NCBI RefSeq assembly: GCF_019748365.1
Contig: NZ_JAIEPN010000085.1
Span: 1-42,169 of the forward strand
Direction of reading: 5' to 3'
From: Novosphingobium sp.
GTDB taxonomy: Bacteria; Pseudomonadota; Alphaproteobacteria; Sphingomonadales; Sphingomonadaceae
Length of the DNA stretch: 42,169 bases
Made by a program: the position numbers and the translations under genes. The notes under the pieces are model-generated. The model worked only from the letters and a program-made list of their open reading frames with translations, was not told the origin of the DNA and made no database searches. Every line of letters begins with the position of its first letter. The first letter of the stretch is position 1. Positions 1 through 7,380 of the stretch are shown here, piece by piece.

Positions 1-66
1 TCGACTTGCATGTGTTAGGCATGCCGCCAGCGTTCGTTCTGAGCCAGGATCAAACTCTCAAGTTTT
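1..66 (-). rRNA. rrs: 16S ribosomal RNA, 5' end only (rest lies outside the window)
   Basis: Read on the minus strand this stretch carries the conserved 5' start of bacterial 16S rRNA: the AGAGTTTGATCCTGGCTCAG primer site at about 58-39, followed by AACGAACGCTGGCGGCATGC and CTAACACATGCAAGTCGA. Only about 66 nucleotides are inside the window; the gene continues leftward past base 1. The exact mature 5' end (about base 66) is set by analogy with other alphaproteobacteria. It marks the start of an rrn operon transcribed away from the rest of the window. Confidence 0.97.
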
Positions 67-397
67 GTCACAACACCTTGCAGCACGAGCCGGAGCCCGC
101 AGACCGCGAGGTATCGAACTTCGGGAGCCGATAACCTGCACTTGTCAAACGTAATGGATACGAAGGACATACAGACATCGGCTTGGTTACCGGCGTTCGA
201 GGCCCAAAGACCCTCGACACCGGGCGCCGTCGCCCACATGTCCCTTCATCTAAACTAACGATGTCAAAGAGCCACCAGACAGAATTTGGCGGACAACCAG
301 TGTTCCCCGATTTTTGCTACCGGGGGACTTGGTGTCCGACTATGTTGGCGACCGGTAGAGGAGGAAGCGAAGCCGCCGTTCCCTGCCGGTGAAGGGG
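67..397 (-). other. rRNA operon leader (transcribed spacer before 16S)
   Basis: No protein gene is credible here. The stretch lies between the rrn promoter (398-426) and the 16S start, so it is the roughly 325-nt 5' leader of the pre-rRNA. It contains a BoxA antitermination element. The part next to 16S is expected to form the RNase III processing stem with sequence downstream of 16S, which is outside the window and cannot be checked. Short open frames here lack start signals and look spurious. Confidence 0.8.
262..273 (-). promoter_or_regulatory. BoxA antitermination site of the rrn leader
   Basis: On the minus strand the sequence is GGCTCTTTGACA, a near match to the bacterial rRNA BoxA (TGCTCTTTAACA), where NusB/NusE load to make RNA polymerase resistant to premature termination. 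It sits about 120 nt downstream of the inferred transcription start and about 195 nt before 16S, as expected for an rrn leader. Confidence 0.75.
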
Positions 398-450
398 CAT
401 ATATGGAGGGGGTTCGGGCCCGTCAACGGGATTTTGCATTTTTTTTGAAA
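398..450 (-). promoter_or_regulatory. rRNA operon promoter with A-tract UP element
   Basis: On the minus strand a -35 hexamer TTGACG (426-421) and a -10 hexamer TATATG (403-398) are separated by exactly 17 bases, followed by a C-rich discriminator (CCCC). Upstream of the -35 box a run of eight A (446-439 read on minus) and a second A-rich patch form a plausible UP element for the RNA polymerase alpha subunit. The strong hexamers, UP element and GC discriminator are the usual design of a growth-rate-controlled rRNA promoter. Transcription start is inferred near base 391. Confidence 0.7.
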
Positions 451-619
451 CAAGTCGCAAACCCCCCGAAAACAGGGGACTTTGCGATTGTTGCGCGCCC
501 CTCCTGAATCGCCTTCCCGCCGAATCACCCCCCTGAGTCGCTCGGAATCGCGAAGAATCGCTTCCGACTCGGCTTCGTAAGCGAAACCTTAAGCTGCTCA
601 GACATAGTCCAGACCGGAC
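451..619. promoter_or_regulatory. Intergenic region upstream of the rrn promoter: palindrome and phased GAATCG-like repeats
   Basis: The stretch between the rrn promoter and the glycosyltransferase start holds two structures. At 455-487 an interrupted palindrome has arms TCGCAAA/TTTGCGA and inner CCCC/GGGG. At 506-571 six short repeats related to GAATCG begin at 506, 522, 535, 545, 555 and 566, the last four about one helical turn apart. These could be regulator-binding sites for the rrn promoter or for the rightward gene at 620. No function is recognised. No convincing promoter for the gene at 620 was identified. Confidence 0.4.
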
Positions 620-1684
620 ATGATCGGCGATTCTCACCATGCGCCTCCGCCAGCAGCTTTGCCGGGCACGGAGAATGCCTCTTCCGCGCGCACGCGCACG
701 GGTGCACGCGTGGCGGTGATCGTGCCAGCCTATGGTGTCGCCCACCTGCTTGGCGAGGCGCTCACCTCCCTCCAGCGCCAGTCCTTCAGCGAGTGGGAAT
801 GCATCGTTATTGATGATGGCGCGCCGGATGATGTTGCGGGCGCTGTTGCTCCTTTCCTCTCCGATCCGCGCATCCGCTTCCTCGCCACGGGAAACCACGG
901 TGTCTCCTGCGCGCGCAACACGGCGATCGCTGCCGCCACCGCACCCCTGGTTTCGCTGCTTGATGGCGACGACCTTTTCCGGCCCGGCTATCTCGCCGCG
1001 GTCGTCCCGATTCTCGAGGCCGACCCCGGTGTCCGTCTGGTCACCTGCAATGCGCTGATCTTCGGAGCGGTGCCCCGCCTGCACACCTGCGTCGAATCCC
1101 CCCAGCCGACGCATGGCGCGCTCGCGCAGGTGCTCGACCGCTCTTTCAACGTCTATATCGGCACCACCTTCCGCCGCGCCGATTTCGATGCGATCGGCGG
1201 CTTCGATACCCGCATGGCGCAGTCGGAAGATTTTGATCTCTGGGTGCGCCTGATGATGCTCGGGGGCACAGCCCACTATATCGATGCGATACTCGGCGAA
1301 TATCGCGTCCGTCCGGGCAGTGCCTCGGCCAATGCGGGGCGCATGCTGCTCGGCAATATCCGCACTTATGAGAAGGCGCGCGCGGCGCTCGCCGCCGATG
1401 CACCCGAGATCCCGCTGCTCGACCGTCTCCTTGCCGACAGCCGCGCCGCGCTCGAATTCGAACATGCGATAGATTGCATCGTCGATGGCGACACCCAGCG
1501 TGGCCTCTCGGCACTGCATGGTTGCCGCAGCCAGGTTGCCGGTGTGACATGGCGCCTGTCGTTCGCACTTTGGCATCTCTTCCCGGCGCTCGCCCGCCCG
1601 ATGCTGCGCTGGCGCCGCCGTGCCCACAGCCGGGGTGCAGTCGCCGGAGCTGCTTACCCCAGCTTCCTCGAATCCGAGGGTTGA
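620..1684 (+). CDS. Glycosyltransferase family 2 protein
   Basis: A 354-residue GT-A-fold glycosyltransferase expected to transfer a sugar from a nucleotide donor during surface polysaccharide synthesis. After a proline-rich N-terminal tail of about 28 residues the family signature appears: VAVIVPAYGVAHLLGEALTS, then WECIVIDDGAPDD and the donor/metal-binding LLDGDDLF. No membrane anchor is evident, so it is probably cytosolic or peripheral. The stop is immediately followed by the start of a polysaccharide flippase gene (2-base gap), implying one transcript and a shared role in glycan assembly. The start is the ATG at 620; a start nearer the conserved core cannot be excluded. Sugar specificity cannot be read from the sequence. 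Confidence 0.88.
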   Translation: MIGDSHHAPPPAALPGTENASSARTRTGARVAVIVPAYGVAHLLGEALTSLQRQSFSEWECIVIDDGAPDDVAGAVAPFLSDPRIRFLATGNHGVSCARNTAIAAATAPLVSLLDGDDLFRPGYLAAVVPILEADPGVRLVTCNALIFGAVPRLHTCVESPQPTHGALAQVLDRSFNVYIGTTFRRADFDAIGGFDTRMAQSEDFDLWVRLMMLGGTAHYIDAILGEYRVRPGSASANAGRMLLGNIRTYEKARAALAADAPEIPLLDRLLADSRAALEFEHAIDCIVDGDTQRGLSALHGCRSQVAGVTWRLSFALWHLFPALARPMLRWRRRAHSRGAVAGAAYPSFLESEG

Positions 1685-1686
1685 AC

Positions 1687-3210
1687 TTGGCCCGCATCGA
1701 TCGCCTCATTGCAGAGCTTGCCGAGCAGCCGCCGGTCATGTCGGTGCGCACGGCCGCCGCTTGGGCGCTGGTCTCGCAATACACGTCCTTTGCGATCCAG
1801 TTCGCCACCAGCGTCGTCCTCGCGCGCTGGTTCATCACGCCGGCGCAGCTGGGCCTGTTCTCGATCGCCTTCGCCGCGATCACGCTGGTCGCCTTCCTGC
1901 AGGACTTCGGCGTCACCCGCTACATCAACGGCGAGCGGGATCTGACCGCGGACAAGCTCCACACCGCCTTCACCATTTCGGTCGTCTTCGCCTGGGGCAT
2001 CGCGCTGCTGGCAATTCTGGCCTCCGGGCCGATCGCAGCTTTCTATCACGATCCGGCAATGCGCCCGGTCGCACTCGTCATTGCGTGCTCCTATCTGCTC
2101 GTGCCGCTCGCGATCGTCCCGCAGGCCACCTGCCAGCGGCGGATGGACTACAAGTCCAACACGATGATCGAGGTCGGCTCATCCATCGCCAATGCCGGTG
2201 TGGCGATCACGCTGGCGCTCTTCGGCTATGGTGCGCTGGCGCTGGCGTGGGGCGCCTTTGCCCAGCAGGCCGCGCGCCTCCTCGTAAGCCAATGGCGCGC
2301 AGGCCTCATGCTGCCCTGGCCGCTGCGGCTCGAAGGCGCCGCGCCCGTGTTCCAGCTCGGCGGCACCAACAGCGCGCAGGCCACGTGCTACTCGATCACC
2401 GGCCGCGCACCCGAACTCGTCATCGGTCGCCTGATCGACAACGCCGCCGTCGGTCTTTTCGCCCGCGCCTCGGGTCTTGCGCTGCAGCTCCGCCAGCTGG
2501 TCGCCGGGGCGGTGACCGGCGTATTCTATCCCGCCTTCCGCCGCGTGCGCGATAGCGGCGAGCCGCTCGGCCCGCCCTATTTGCGCGTGGTTGCGGCCTA
2601 TACCGGCGTGACCTGGCCGGCGATGGCGGGAATCGCGGTCCTTGCCGAGCCGATCATCCACCTGCTCTACGGCGAGCGCTGGCTGGCGGCCGCCCCGCTG
2701 CTGGGCTGGGTCGCGTTCTCGCAGCTGTGTTACATCGCGCTGCCGCTCAATGGCGATCTTCCGGTCCTGCTTGGCCGGATGCGCGGCCTTATCCGCCGCA
2801 ATGTGATCGAGACGCTGGCCTCGGTGCTGCTGCTTGCGATTGCCGCGCCTTTCGGCCTCATCTGGGTTGCCATCTCGCGCTTTGCTCATGGCCTCGTGTT
2901 CATGGTGATCTATGCGCCGTTCATGCAGGAAATGCTCGGCTTCCGCTGGCGCGATCTTGCGGTGATCTACCTGCGCAGCCTCATCGCCACCGGCGCTGCA
3001 ATCACGCCGGTGCTGGTAGGCTATCAGCTCTGGGCCCCGGCGGCAGAGGCGGGCGCGCTGCAGATGCTGGTCACCGCCGGCACGGGCGCCGTGCTCTGGT
3101 TTGTCGTGCTCCGCTTCATCGGCCACCCGCTCTTTGCCGAGATTACCGGCCTTCTTGGCGAACTTGCAGGCGCGCTGCGCCACCGCCGCGTGGAACCCGC
3201 AAGGCCCTGA
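1687..3210 (+). CDS. Polysaccharide/lipopolysaccharide flippase (MOP superfamily, Wzx-like)
   Basis: About 507 residues forming some 12-14 hydrophobic helices, typical of MOP-superfamily flippases that move lipid-linked sugars across the inner membrane. The N-terminal membrane part (AAWALVSQYTSFAIQFATSV, LARWFITPAQLGLFSIAFA) resembles the polysaccharide-biosynthesis family found beside GT2 enzymes. I chose the TTG at 1687: it has GAGGG six bases upstream and follows the previous stop by two bases. An ATG at 1738 (MSVRTAAAW) is the alternative and would remove 17 residues. Linkage to the upstream GT2 gene suggests the pair makes and exports one glycan; the missing polymerase and other transferases must lie elsewhere. 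Confidence 0.85.
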   Translation: MARIDRLIAELAEQPPVMSVRTAAAWALVSQYTSFAIQFATSVVLARWFITPAQLGLFSIAFAAITLVAFLQDFGVTRYINGERDLTADKLHTAFTISVVFAWGIALLAILASGPIAAFYHDPAMRPVALVIACSYLLVPLAIVPQATCQRRMDYKSNTMIEVGSSIANAGVAITLALFGYGALALAWGAFAQQAARLLVSQWRAGLMLPWPLRLEGAAPVFQLGGTNSAQATCYSITGRAPELVIGRLIDNAAVGLFARASGLALQLRQLVAGAVTGVFYPAFRRVRDSGEPLGPPYLRVVAAYTGVTWPAMAGIAVLAEPIIHLLYGERWLAAAPLLGWVAFSQLCYIALPLNGDLPVLLGRMRGLIRRNVIETLASVLLLAIAAPFGLIWVAISRFAHGLVFMVIYAPFMQEMLGFRWRDLAVIYLRSLIATGAAITPVLVGYQLWAPAAEAGALQMLVTAGTGAVLWFVVLRFIGHPLFAEITGLLGELAGALRHRRVEPARP

Positions 3211-3266
3211 AATCCATAGGCAGCGCCAAAGGAAAGGCGTATGCTTCTTCGCAGGAGAAGGACGCC

Positions 3267-4181
3267 ATGGGTCTGCTCGCAATGCTTTCAACCGGCGCGC
3301 TCGCGCTGGCCACGCCCGCACCGCTGCCTCCGGCCGAGACCGGCCCCGGCGGGATCGATATCGTGAAAGCCGATATCGACCGGCACGACCGCATGACCGT
3401 CCCGGTCCGGATTGGTCAGGCTGGCCCCTACGATTTCCTTGTCGACACCGGCGCCGAGCGCACCGTCCTCGCTCGCGATATTGCCACGCAGCTGCAGTTG
3501 CCGATGTCGGGCAAGGGGCTCCTGATCGGCATCGCCGGCACGCAGAGCGTCGATCTGGTCGAGATTGACGAGATAAACCTCGGTCGCCGCAGCTTCTATG
3601 GCCTCACCGCTCCGCTGCTCGATGGCTACAACATCGGCGCCGATGGGATCATCGGACTCGACAGCCTGCAGGACCAGCGCGTCCTCCTTGATTTCGCAAA
3701 GAAGCGCATGACGATCGGCGATGCCGTTCAGCTCGGCGGCAGCCGCGGGTTCGAGATCGTGGTGCAGGCTCGCCGCCGCTCGGGCCAGCTCATCATGACC
3801 AACGCGATCATCGATGGCGTGCGCACCGATATCGTGATCGACACCGGCTCCGACACGTCGATCGGCAACCGCGCGCTGCAGAAGGCGCTCGCCAAGCGCC
3901 ACAAGGGCGAGACGACCGAGCTTCAGTCCGTCACCGGGCAGACGATCATGGCCGATATCGCCATGGCAAAAACCGTAAGGCTCGGCACGATGACGATGAG
4001 CAATTCGATGCTCGTCTTCGCCGATACTCCCGCCTTCGACAAGCTCGAACTGGTCAAGCGCCCGGCGATGTTCATGGGCATGAACCAGCTCAAGCTGTTC
4101 CGCCGCGTCGCGATCGATTTTTCGAGCAAGCGCATTCTTTTCGACCTGCCCGACAGCGCCGAGATTCCGATCCGGTTCTGA
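3267..4181 (+). CDS. Retropepsin-like aspartyl protease with two DTG motifs, exported
   Basis: 304 residues from the ATG at 3267, which has AGGAGAAGG just upstream. A short hydrophobic N-terminus (MGLLAMLSTGALALATPAP) looks like a signal peptide, so it should act in the periplasm. Two aspartyl-protease catalytic motifs are visible: VDTGAERT with Asp near residue 60, and IDTGSDTS with Asp near residue 192, each inside a repeat of the retroviral-type (clan AA) fold. Hydrophobic-hydrophobic-Gly motifs (IIGLD near 128, MFMGMN near the C-terminus) fit each lobe. Having both aspartates on one chain suggests a self-contained bilobed enzyme rather than a homodimer. Substrate unknown. It sits 56 bases after the flippase gene. 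Confidence 0.8.
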   Translation: MGLLAMLSTGALALATPAPLPPAETGPGGIDIVKADIDRHDRMTVPVRIGQAGPYDFLVDTGAERTVLARDIATQLQLPMSGKGLLIGIAGTQSVDLVEIDEINLGRRSFYGLTAPLLDGYNIGADGIIGLDSLQDQRVLLDFAKKRMTIGDAVQLGGSRGFEIVVQARRRSGQLIMTNAIIDGVRTDIVIDTGSDTSIGNRALQKALAKRHKGETTELQSVTGQTIMADIAMAKTVRLGTMTMSNSMLVFADTPAFDKLELVKRPAMFMGMNQLKLFRRVAIDFSSKRILFDLPDSAEIPIRF

Positions 4182-4245
4182 AAGGTACGCGCGGCAATTC
4201 CCCATAACCACTGGCGAAACCCGCCAAAGCCCCTATCTGGGTACA

Positions 4246-6081
4246 ATGCCGCCAGATACCGCCACTGATCCTGATGCCCGCCACGATGGCTGGGGCACGC
4301 TTCGCCGCTTCCTGCCCTATCTCTGGCCGCGCGATAACCCGGTGCTGCGGCGGCGGATCATCGGCGCCACACTGCTGATCCTCGCCGCCAAGGCTACCAC
4401 GCTTGCGCTCCCTTATGCCTACAAGCGCGCCATCGATGCGATGAGCCTGCCCGGCACCACAGCGGGCACTGCCGGCAGCGCCTATGCCGTCGCGCTCGCT
4501 TTCGTGCTCGCCTATGCGCTCGGCCGCTTCTCCGGCGTCGCTTTCGACAACTTGCGCAACATCGTGTTCGAACGCGTCGGGCAGGACGCTACCCGCGCGC
4601 TCGCGGAAGACGTGTTCAGCCGCCTCCACAAGCTGTCGCTGCGCTTCCACCTCGCCCGCCGCACCGGCGAGGTCACCAAGGTGATCGAGCGCGGGACCAA
4701 GAGCATCGACGTGATGCTCTATTTCCTCCTCTTCAACATCGCGCCCACGGTGATCGAGCTCGTCGCGGTCGCGGTGATCTTCTACATCAGTTTCGGCTGG
4801 CCGCTCGTCGCCGCCACCGCGCTGGCGGTCGTGCTCTATGCCTGGGCCACGCGCACCATCACCGAATGGCGCAACGCGCTGCGCGAGAAGATGAATCGGC
4901 TCGACGGACAGGCCATGGCCCGCGCCGTCGATTCGCTGCTCAACTACGAAACGGTGAAGTACTTCGCCGCCGAAGCGCGCGAGGAAGCCCGCTACGCGCA
5001 GGCCACCCGCGCCTATGCCGATGCCGCGGTGAAGAGCGAGAACTCATTGGGCCTGCTCAACATCACGCAGGCGCTGATCGTCAATCTGCTCATGGCGGGC
5101 GCGATGGCCTACACCGTGTGGGGCTGGGCCAAGGGCCAGCTCACCGTTGGCGATGTCGTCTTCGTCAACACCTACCTCACCCAGCTGTTCCGCCCGCTCG
5201 ACATGCTCGGCATGGTCTACCGCACCATCCGCCAGGGCCTGATCGACATGGCCGCGATGTTCAAGCTGATGGACGAGCCGCAGGAAGTGGCCGACGCCCC
5301 CGGCGCGCCTGCCCTCCTCGTCCGCCAGCCCGCAGTCGTGTTCGACAACGTGACCTTCGGCTATGACCCGGACCGCACGATCCTCCACGGCCTGACGCTC
5401 GAGATCGCCGCCGGCAGCAAGGTCGCCATCGTCGGCCCCTCGGGCGCGGGCAAGTCGACCATCGCGCGCCTGCTATTCCGCTTCTACGATCCGCAGGCCG
5501 GGCGCATCCTGATCGACGGGCAGGATATCCGCCTCGTCACGCAGAAATCGCTGCGCGCGGTGCTCGGCATCGTCCCGCAGGATTCGGTGCTGTTCAACGA
5601 TACCATCGGCTACAACATCGCCTATGGCCGCGACGGCGCGGACATTTCCGACGTCGAAGCCGCCGCCCGCGCCGCCGCGCTCACGCCGCTGATCGAACGC
5701 CTGCCGAAGGGTTTCGAAACCGAAGTCGGCGAACGCGGCCTCAAGCTTTCGGGCGGCGAAAAGCAGCGCGTCGCCATCGCGCGCACACTGGTGAAGAACC
5801 CGCCCATCGTCCTCTTCGACGAGGCCACCAGCGCGCTCGATACCCGCACCGAGCAGGATATCCTGTCCACCATGCGCGGCCTTGCCGAACAGCGCACCAC
5901 GATCTCGATCGCGCACCGCCTCTCGACCATCGCGGATTCGGACCGCATCTTCGTGCTCGATCAGGGCCGCCTCGTCGAAAGCGGCGGCCACCTCGAACTG
6001 CTCCGCCGCGACGGCCTCTACGCCGAAATGTGGAACCGGCAGGCCGCCGAACAGGGCGACCTCAGCGAAGCGGCGGAATAG
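4246..6081 (+). CDS. atm1: ABC transporter of the HMT1/Atm1 family (permease fused to ATPase)
   Basis: A 611-residue half-transporter expected to dimerise in the inner membrane. The N-terminal half carries about six membrane helices (residues about 35-330). The C-terminal ATPase shows Walker A GPSGAGKST (near 400), signature LSGGEKQRVAIARTL (near 500), Walker B IVLFDEATSALD and the H-loop SIAHRLST. From memory it is near-identical across most of its length to the structurally studied Novosphingobium aromaticivorans Atm1, including the N-terminal MPP-TAT and RHDGW-TL-RFLPYLWP stretches. That family exports glutathione derivatives, persulfide-type sulfur species and heavy-metal conjugates, and is related to mitochondrial Atm1/ABCB7. 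The start at 4246 matches the family. A secreted protein gene follows after 12 bases. Confidence 0.95.
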   Translation: MPPDTATDPDARHDGWGTLRRFLPYLWPRDNPVLRRRIIGATLLILAAKATTLALPYAYKRAIDAMSLPGTTAGTAGSAYAVALAFVLAYALGRFSGVAFDNLRNIVFERVGQDATRALAEDVFSRLHKLSLRFHLARRTGEVTKVIERGTKSIDVMLYFLLFNIAPTVIELVAVAVIFYISFGWPLVAATALAVVLYAWATRTITEWRNALREKMNRLDGQAMARAVDSLLNYETVKYFAAEAREEARYAQATRAYADAAVKSENSLGLLNITQALIVNLLMAGAMAYTVWGWAKGQLTVGDVVFVNTYLTQLFRPLDMLGMVYRTIRQGLIDMAAMFKLMDEPQEVADAPGAPALLVRQPAVVFDNVTFGYDPDRTILHGLTLEIAAGSKVAIVGPSGAGKSTIARLLFRFYDPQAGRILIDGQDIRLVTQKSLRAVLGIVPQDSVLFNDTIGYNIAYGRDGADISDVEAAARAAALTPLIERLPKGFETEVGERGLKLSGGEKQRVAIARTLVKNPPIVLFDEATSALDTRTEQDILSTMRGLAEQRTTISIAHRLSTIADSDRIFVLDQGRLVESGGHLELLRRDGLYAEMWNRQAAEQGDLSEAAE

Positions 6082-6093
6082 ACACGCCGGGCG

Positions 6094-6753
6094 ATGCTCA
6101 CTCTCGCCCTTCTGCTCGCCGCCCCGCAGGCCGAACCATCCGCGCCGCAGCCGGTTCCTTGCGCCGCAACCGGCGGGCTCCTCCCCGGCTCCGGCCTCTG
6201 CCGCGCCGATGCGCTCGCCCGCCTGCCACGCGGCGCTTGGAATCCGCCGCAAGGCTGCGATGTAATCGCGCAGGAAGCCCAGCTCACCGGCGGCCGCTGG
6301 CTGCTCTACGCTGCCATGCGCTGCGGCGAGAAGACTACCCGCCTCGCCGTAACGCCCCAGCAAGGCGGCGCGCTCGTGCTGCGCTATGCCGAAACCGCCC
6401 GCAATGCGGAGCTGATGGGCCGCAAGGCGCTAACAATCGTCGAAAGCAGTCCGGCACACCTCGCAGTCTACACCCTCGCCTCCGCCGGCCTGCCGCAGCC
6501 CCAGACCCAGCGCTGCGCCCTGCGCACGCCGCGCGGCGAGGGCTATCCCTACGATGCCTTGGTTTACGATCTGGCTACCAGCGAATCCCGCGTGACCGCC
6601 GCGCTGGACATGCCCTGCGGTCCCTATGGCCGTTCCGCCTGGCCCGACACCTACTGGCGCCTCTTCTCGGGCATCGGCGTCTATTATCAGTCCGCCGGCG
6701 ACCGGCCCGAGTTCGATCCGGAAAGCCTGACTGTGTTCAAGCAAGGCAGCTAA
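6094..6753 (+). CDS. Hypothetical secreted protein downstream of atm1
   Basis: 219 residues, not recognised. The N-terminus (MLTLALLLAAPQA) reads as a short signal peptide, suggesting a periplasmic protein. Several cysteines (CAATGG, LCRAD, GCDV, MRCGE, RCAL, MPCG) could form disulfides after export. No known catalytic motif was seen. It begins 12 bases after the atm1 stop on the same strand, so it is probably co-transcribed with the exporter, but a functional link is only inferred from this arrangement. Its 3' end overlaps the convergent gene at 6750 by four bases. Confidence 0.72.
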   Translation: MLTLALLLAAPQAEPSAPQPVPCAATGGLLPGSGLCRADALARLPRGAWNPPQGCDVIAQEAQLTGGRWLLYAAMRCGEKTTRLAVTPQQGGALVLRYAETARNAELMGRKALTIVESSPAHLAVYTLASAGLPQPQTQRCALRTPRGEGYPYDALVYDLATSESRVTAALDMPCGPYGRSAWPDTYWRLFSGIGVYYQSAGDRPEFDPESLTVFKQGS

Positions 6754-7103
6754 GTTTTGCGACGCTGCCGCCGACGGGCAGCCAGAGGAGCCGACTCTGT
6801 TTGGGCATATTCAGGCGGCAGGGCGTAACGGTCCCGACGCTCATACGAACGCCCCGCGCGCAAACCTCGCGCTCGCAGCATCCGGCTCATCCGCCACAAC
6901 ACGAACATTTCCGCGCAAGCCAGGAGGCTGCAGATGAGAGAGCCCATGACGATGCACCATGCCTCGGCTGACTGAAGAAGGAAAACTGCTGGCGGAGCGA
7001 TGAACATCGGGAGGAGCGGTGAAGCGGGGCGATGATTGAACTTCAAGTCGTCATCAATCAGCTTCCTGATCCTGAAGTAGAGAGGCGCAGATTTCGGCGT
7101 CAC
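6750..7103 (-). CDS. Small hypothetical membrane protein coupled to the DUF1737 gene
   Basis: 117 residues from a GTG start at 7103 that overlaps the stop of the preceding gene (GTGA, four bases), the usual sign of translational coupling. Two adjacent hydrophobic segments (LLPMFIAPPAVFLLQ and WCIVMGSLICSLLACAEMFVLW) predict a hairpin in the membrane, followed by a strongly basic tail ending RRRQRRKT. I do not recognise a family. The start depends on the overlap; without it the case for the gene would be weaker. The 3' end overlaps the opposite-strand gene at 6094-6753 by four bases. Confidence 0.55.
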   Translation of the reverse strand: MTPKSAPLYFRIRKLIDDDLKFNHRPASPLLPMFIAPPAVFLLQSAEAWCIVMGSLICSLLACAEMFVLWRMSRMLRARGLRAGRSYERRDRYALPPEYAQTESAPLAARRRQRRKT

Positions 7104-7300
7104 TTCACCACATCGGCCTCATGCCACACCACCGCCTGCGCGGCCTTCATGCAGCCGCCTTCCTCGTCCCAGGTGATCGTGGGCGAACCATAAAGCCGCC
7201 AGCCCTGCATCAGCGCCTCGGACACGCGGTCGCAAAAGGCGCGGTCGTCCTTGCCGGTAAGCAGGCGGTAGATCGGGCGGTCTTCGGGGGTCGTATACAT
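7100..7300 (-). CDS. DUF1737 domain-containing protein
   Basis: A 66-residue protein whose core YRLLTGKDDRAFCDRVSEAL followed by GWRLYGSPTITWD matches the DUF1737 pattern (Y-R-LTG-DD-FC-RV-AL-GW-LYGSP) as I know it. Members are short, soluble and of unknown function. The ATG at 7300 is the natural start. It is the first gene of a two-gene unit, overlapping the membrane-protein gene at 6750-7103 by four bases, and is divergent from the POT transporter at 7381. Confidence 0.82.
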   Translation of the reverse strand: MYTTPEDRPIYRLLTGKDDRAFCDRVSEALMQGWRLYGSPTITWDEEGGCMKAAQAVVWHEADVVK

Positions 7301-7380
7301 CTCCTCGTTCTAGCAGACTGCCCCCTTCTGACAATTCCCGCCTTGCGCGGCGGTCAGGCGCACGCCACGGTGCGGCGATC

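Noticed and set aside
67..397. Short open frames within the rRNA leader.
   Set aside because: They lack ribosome sites and family features, and lie in transcribed rRNA spacer.
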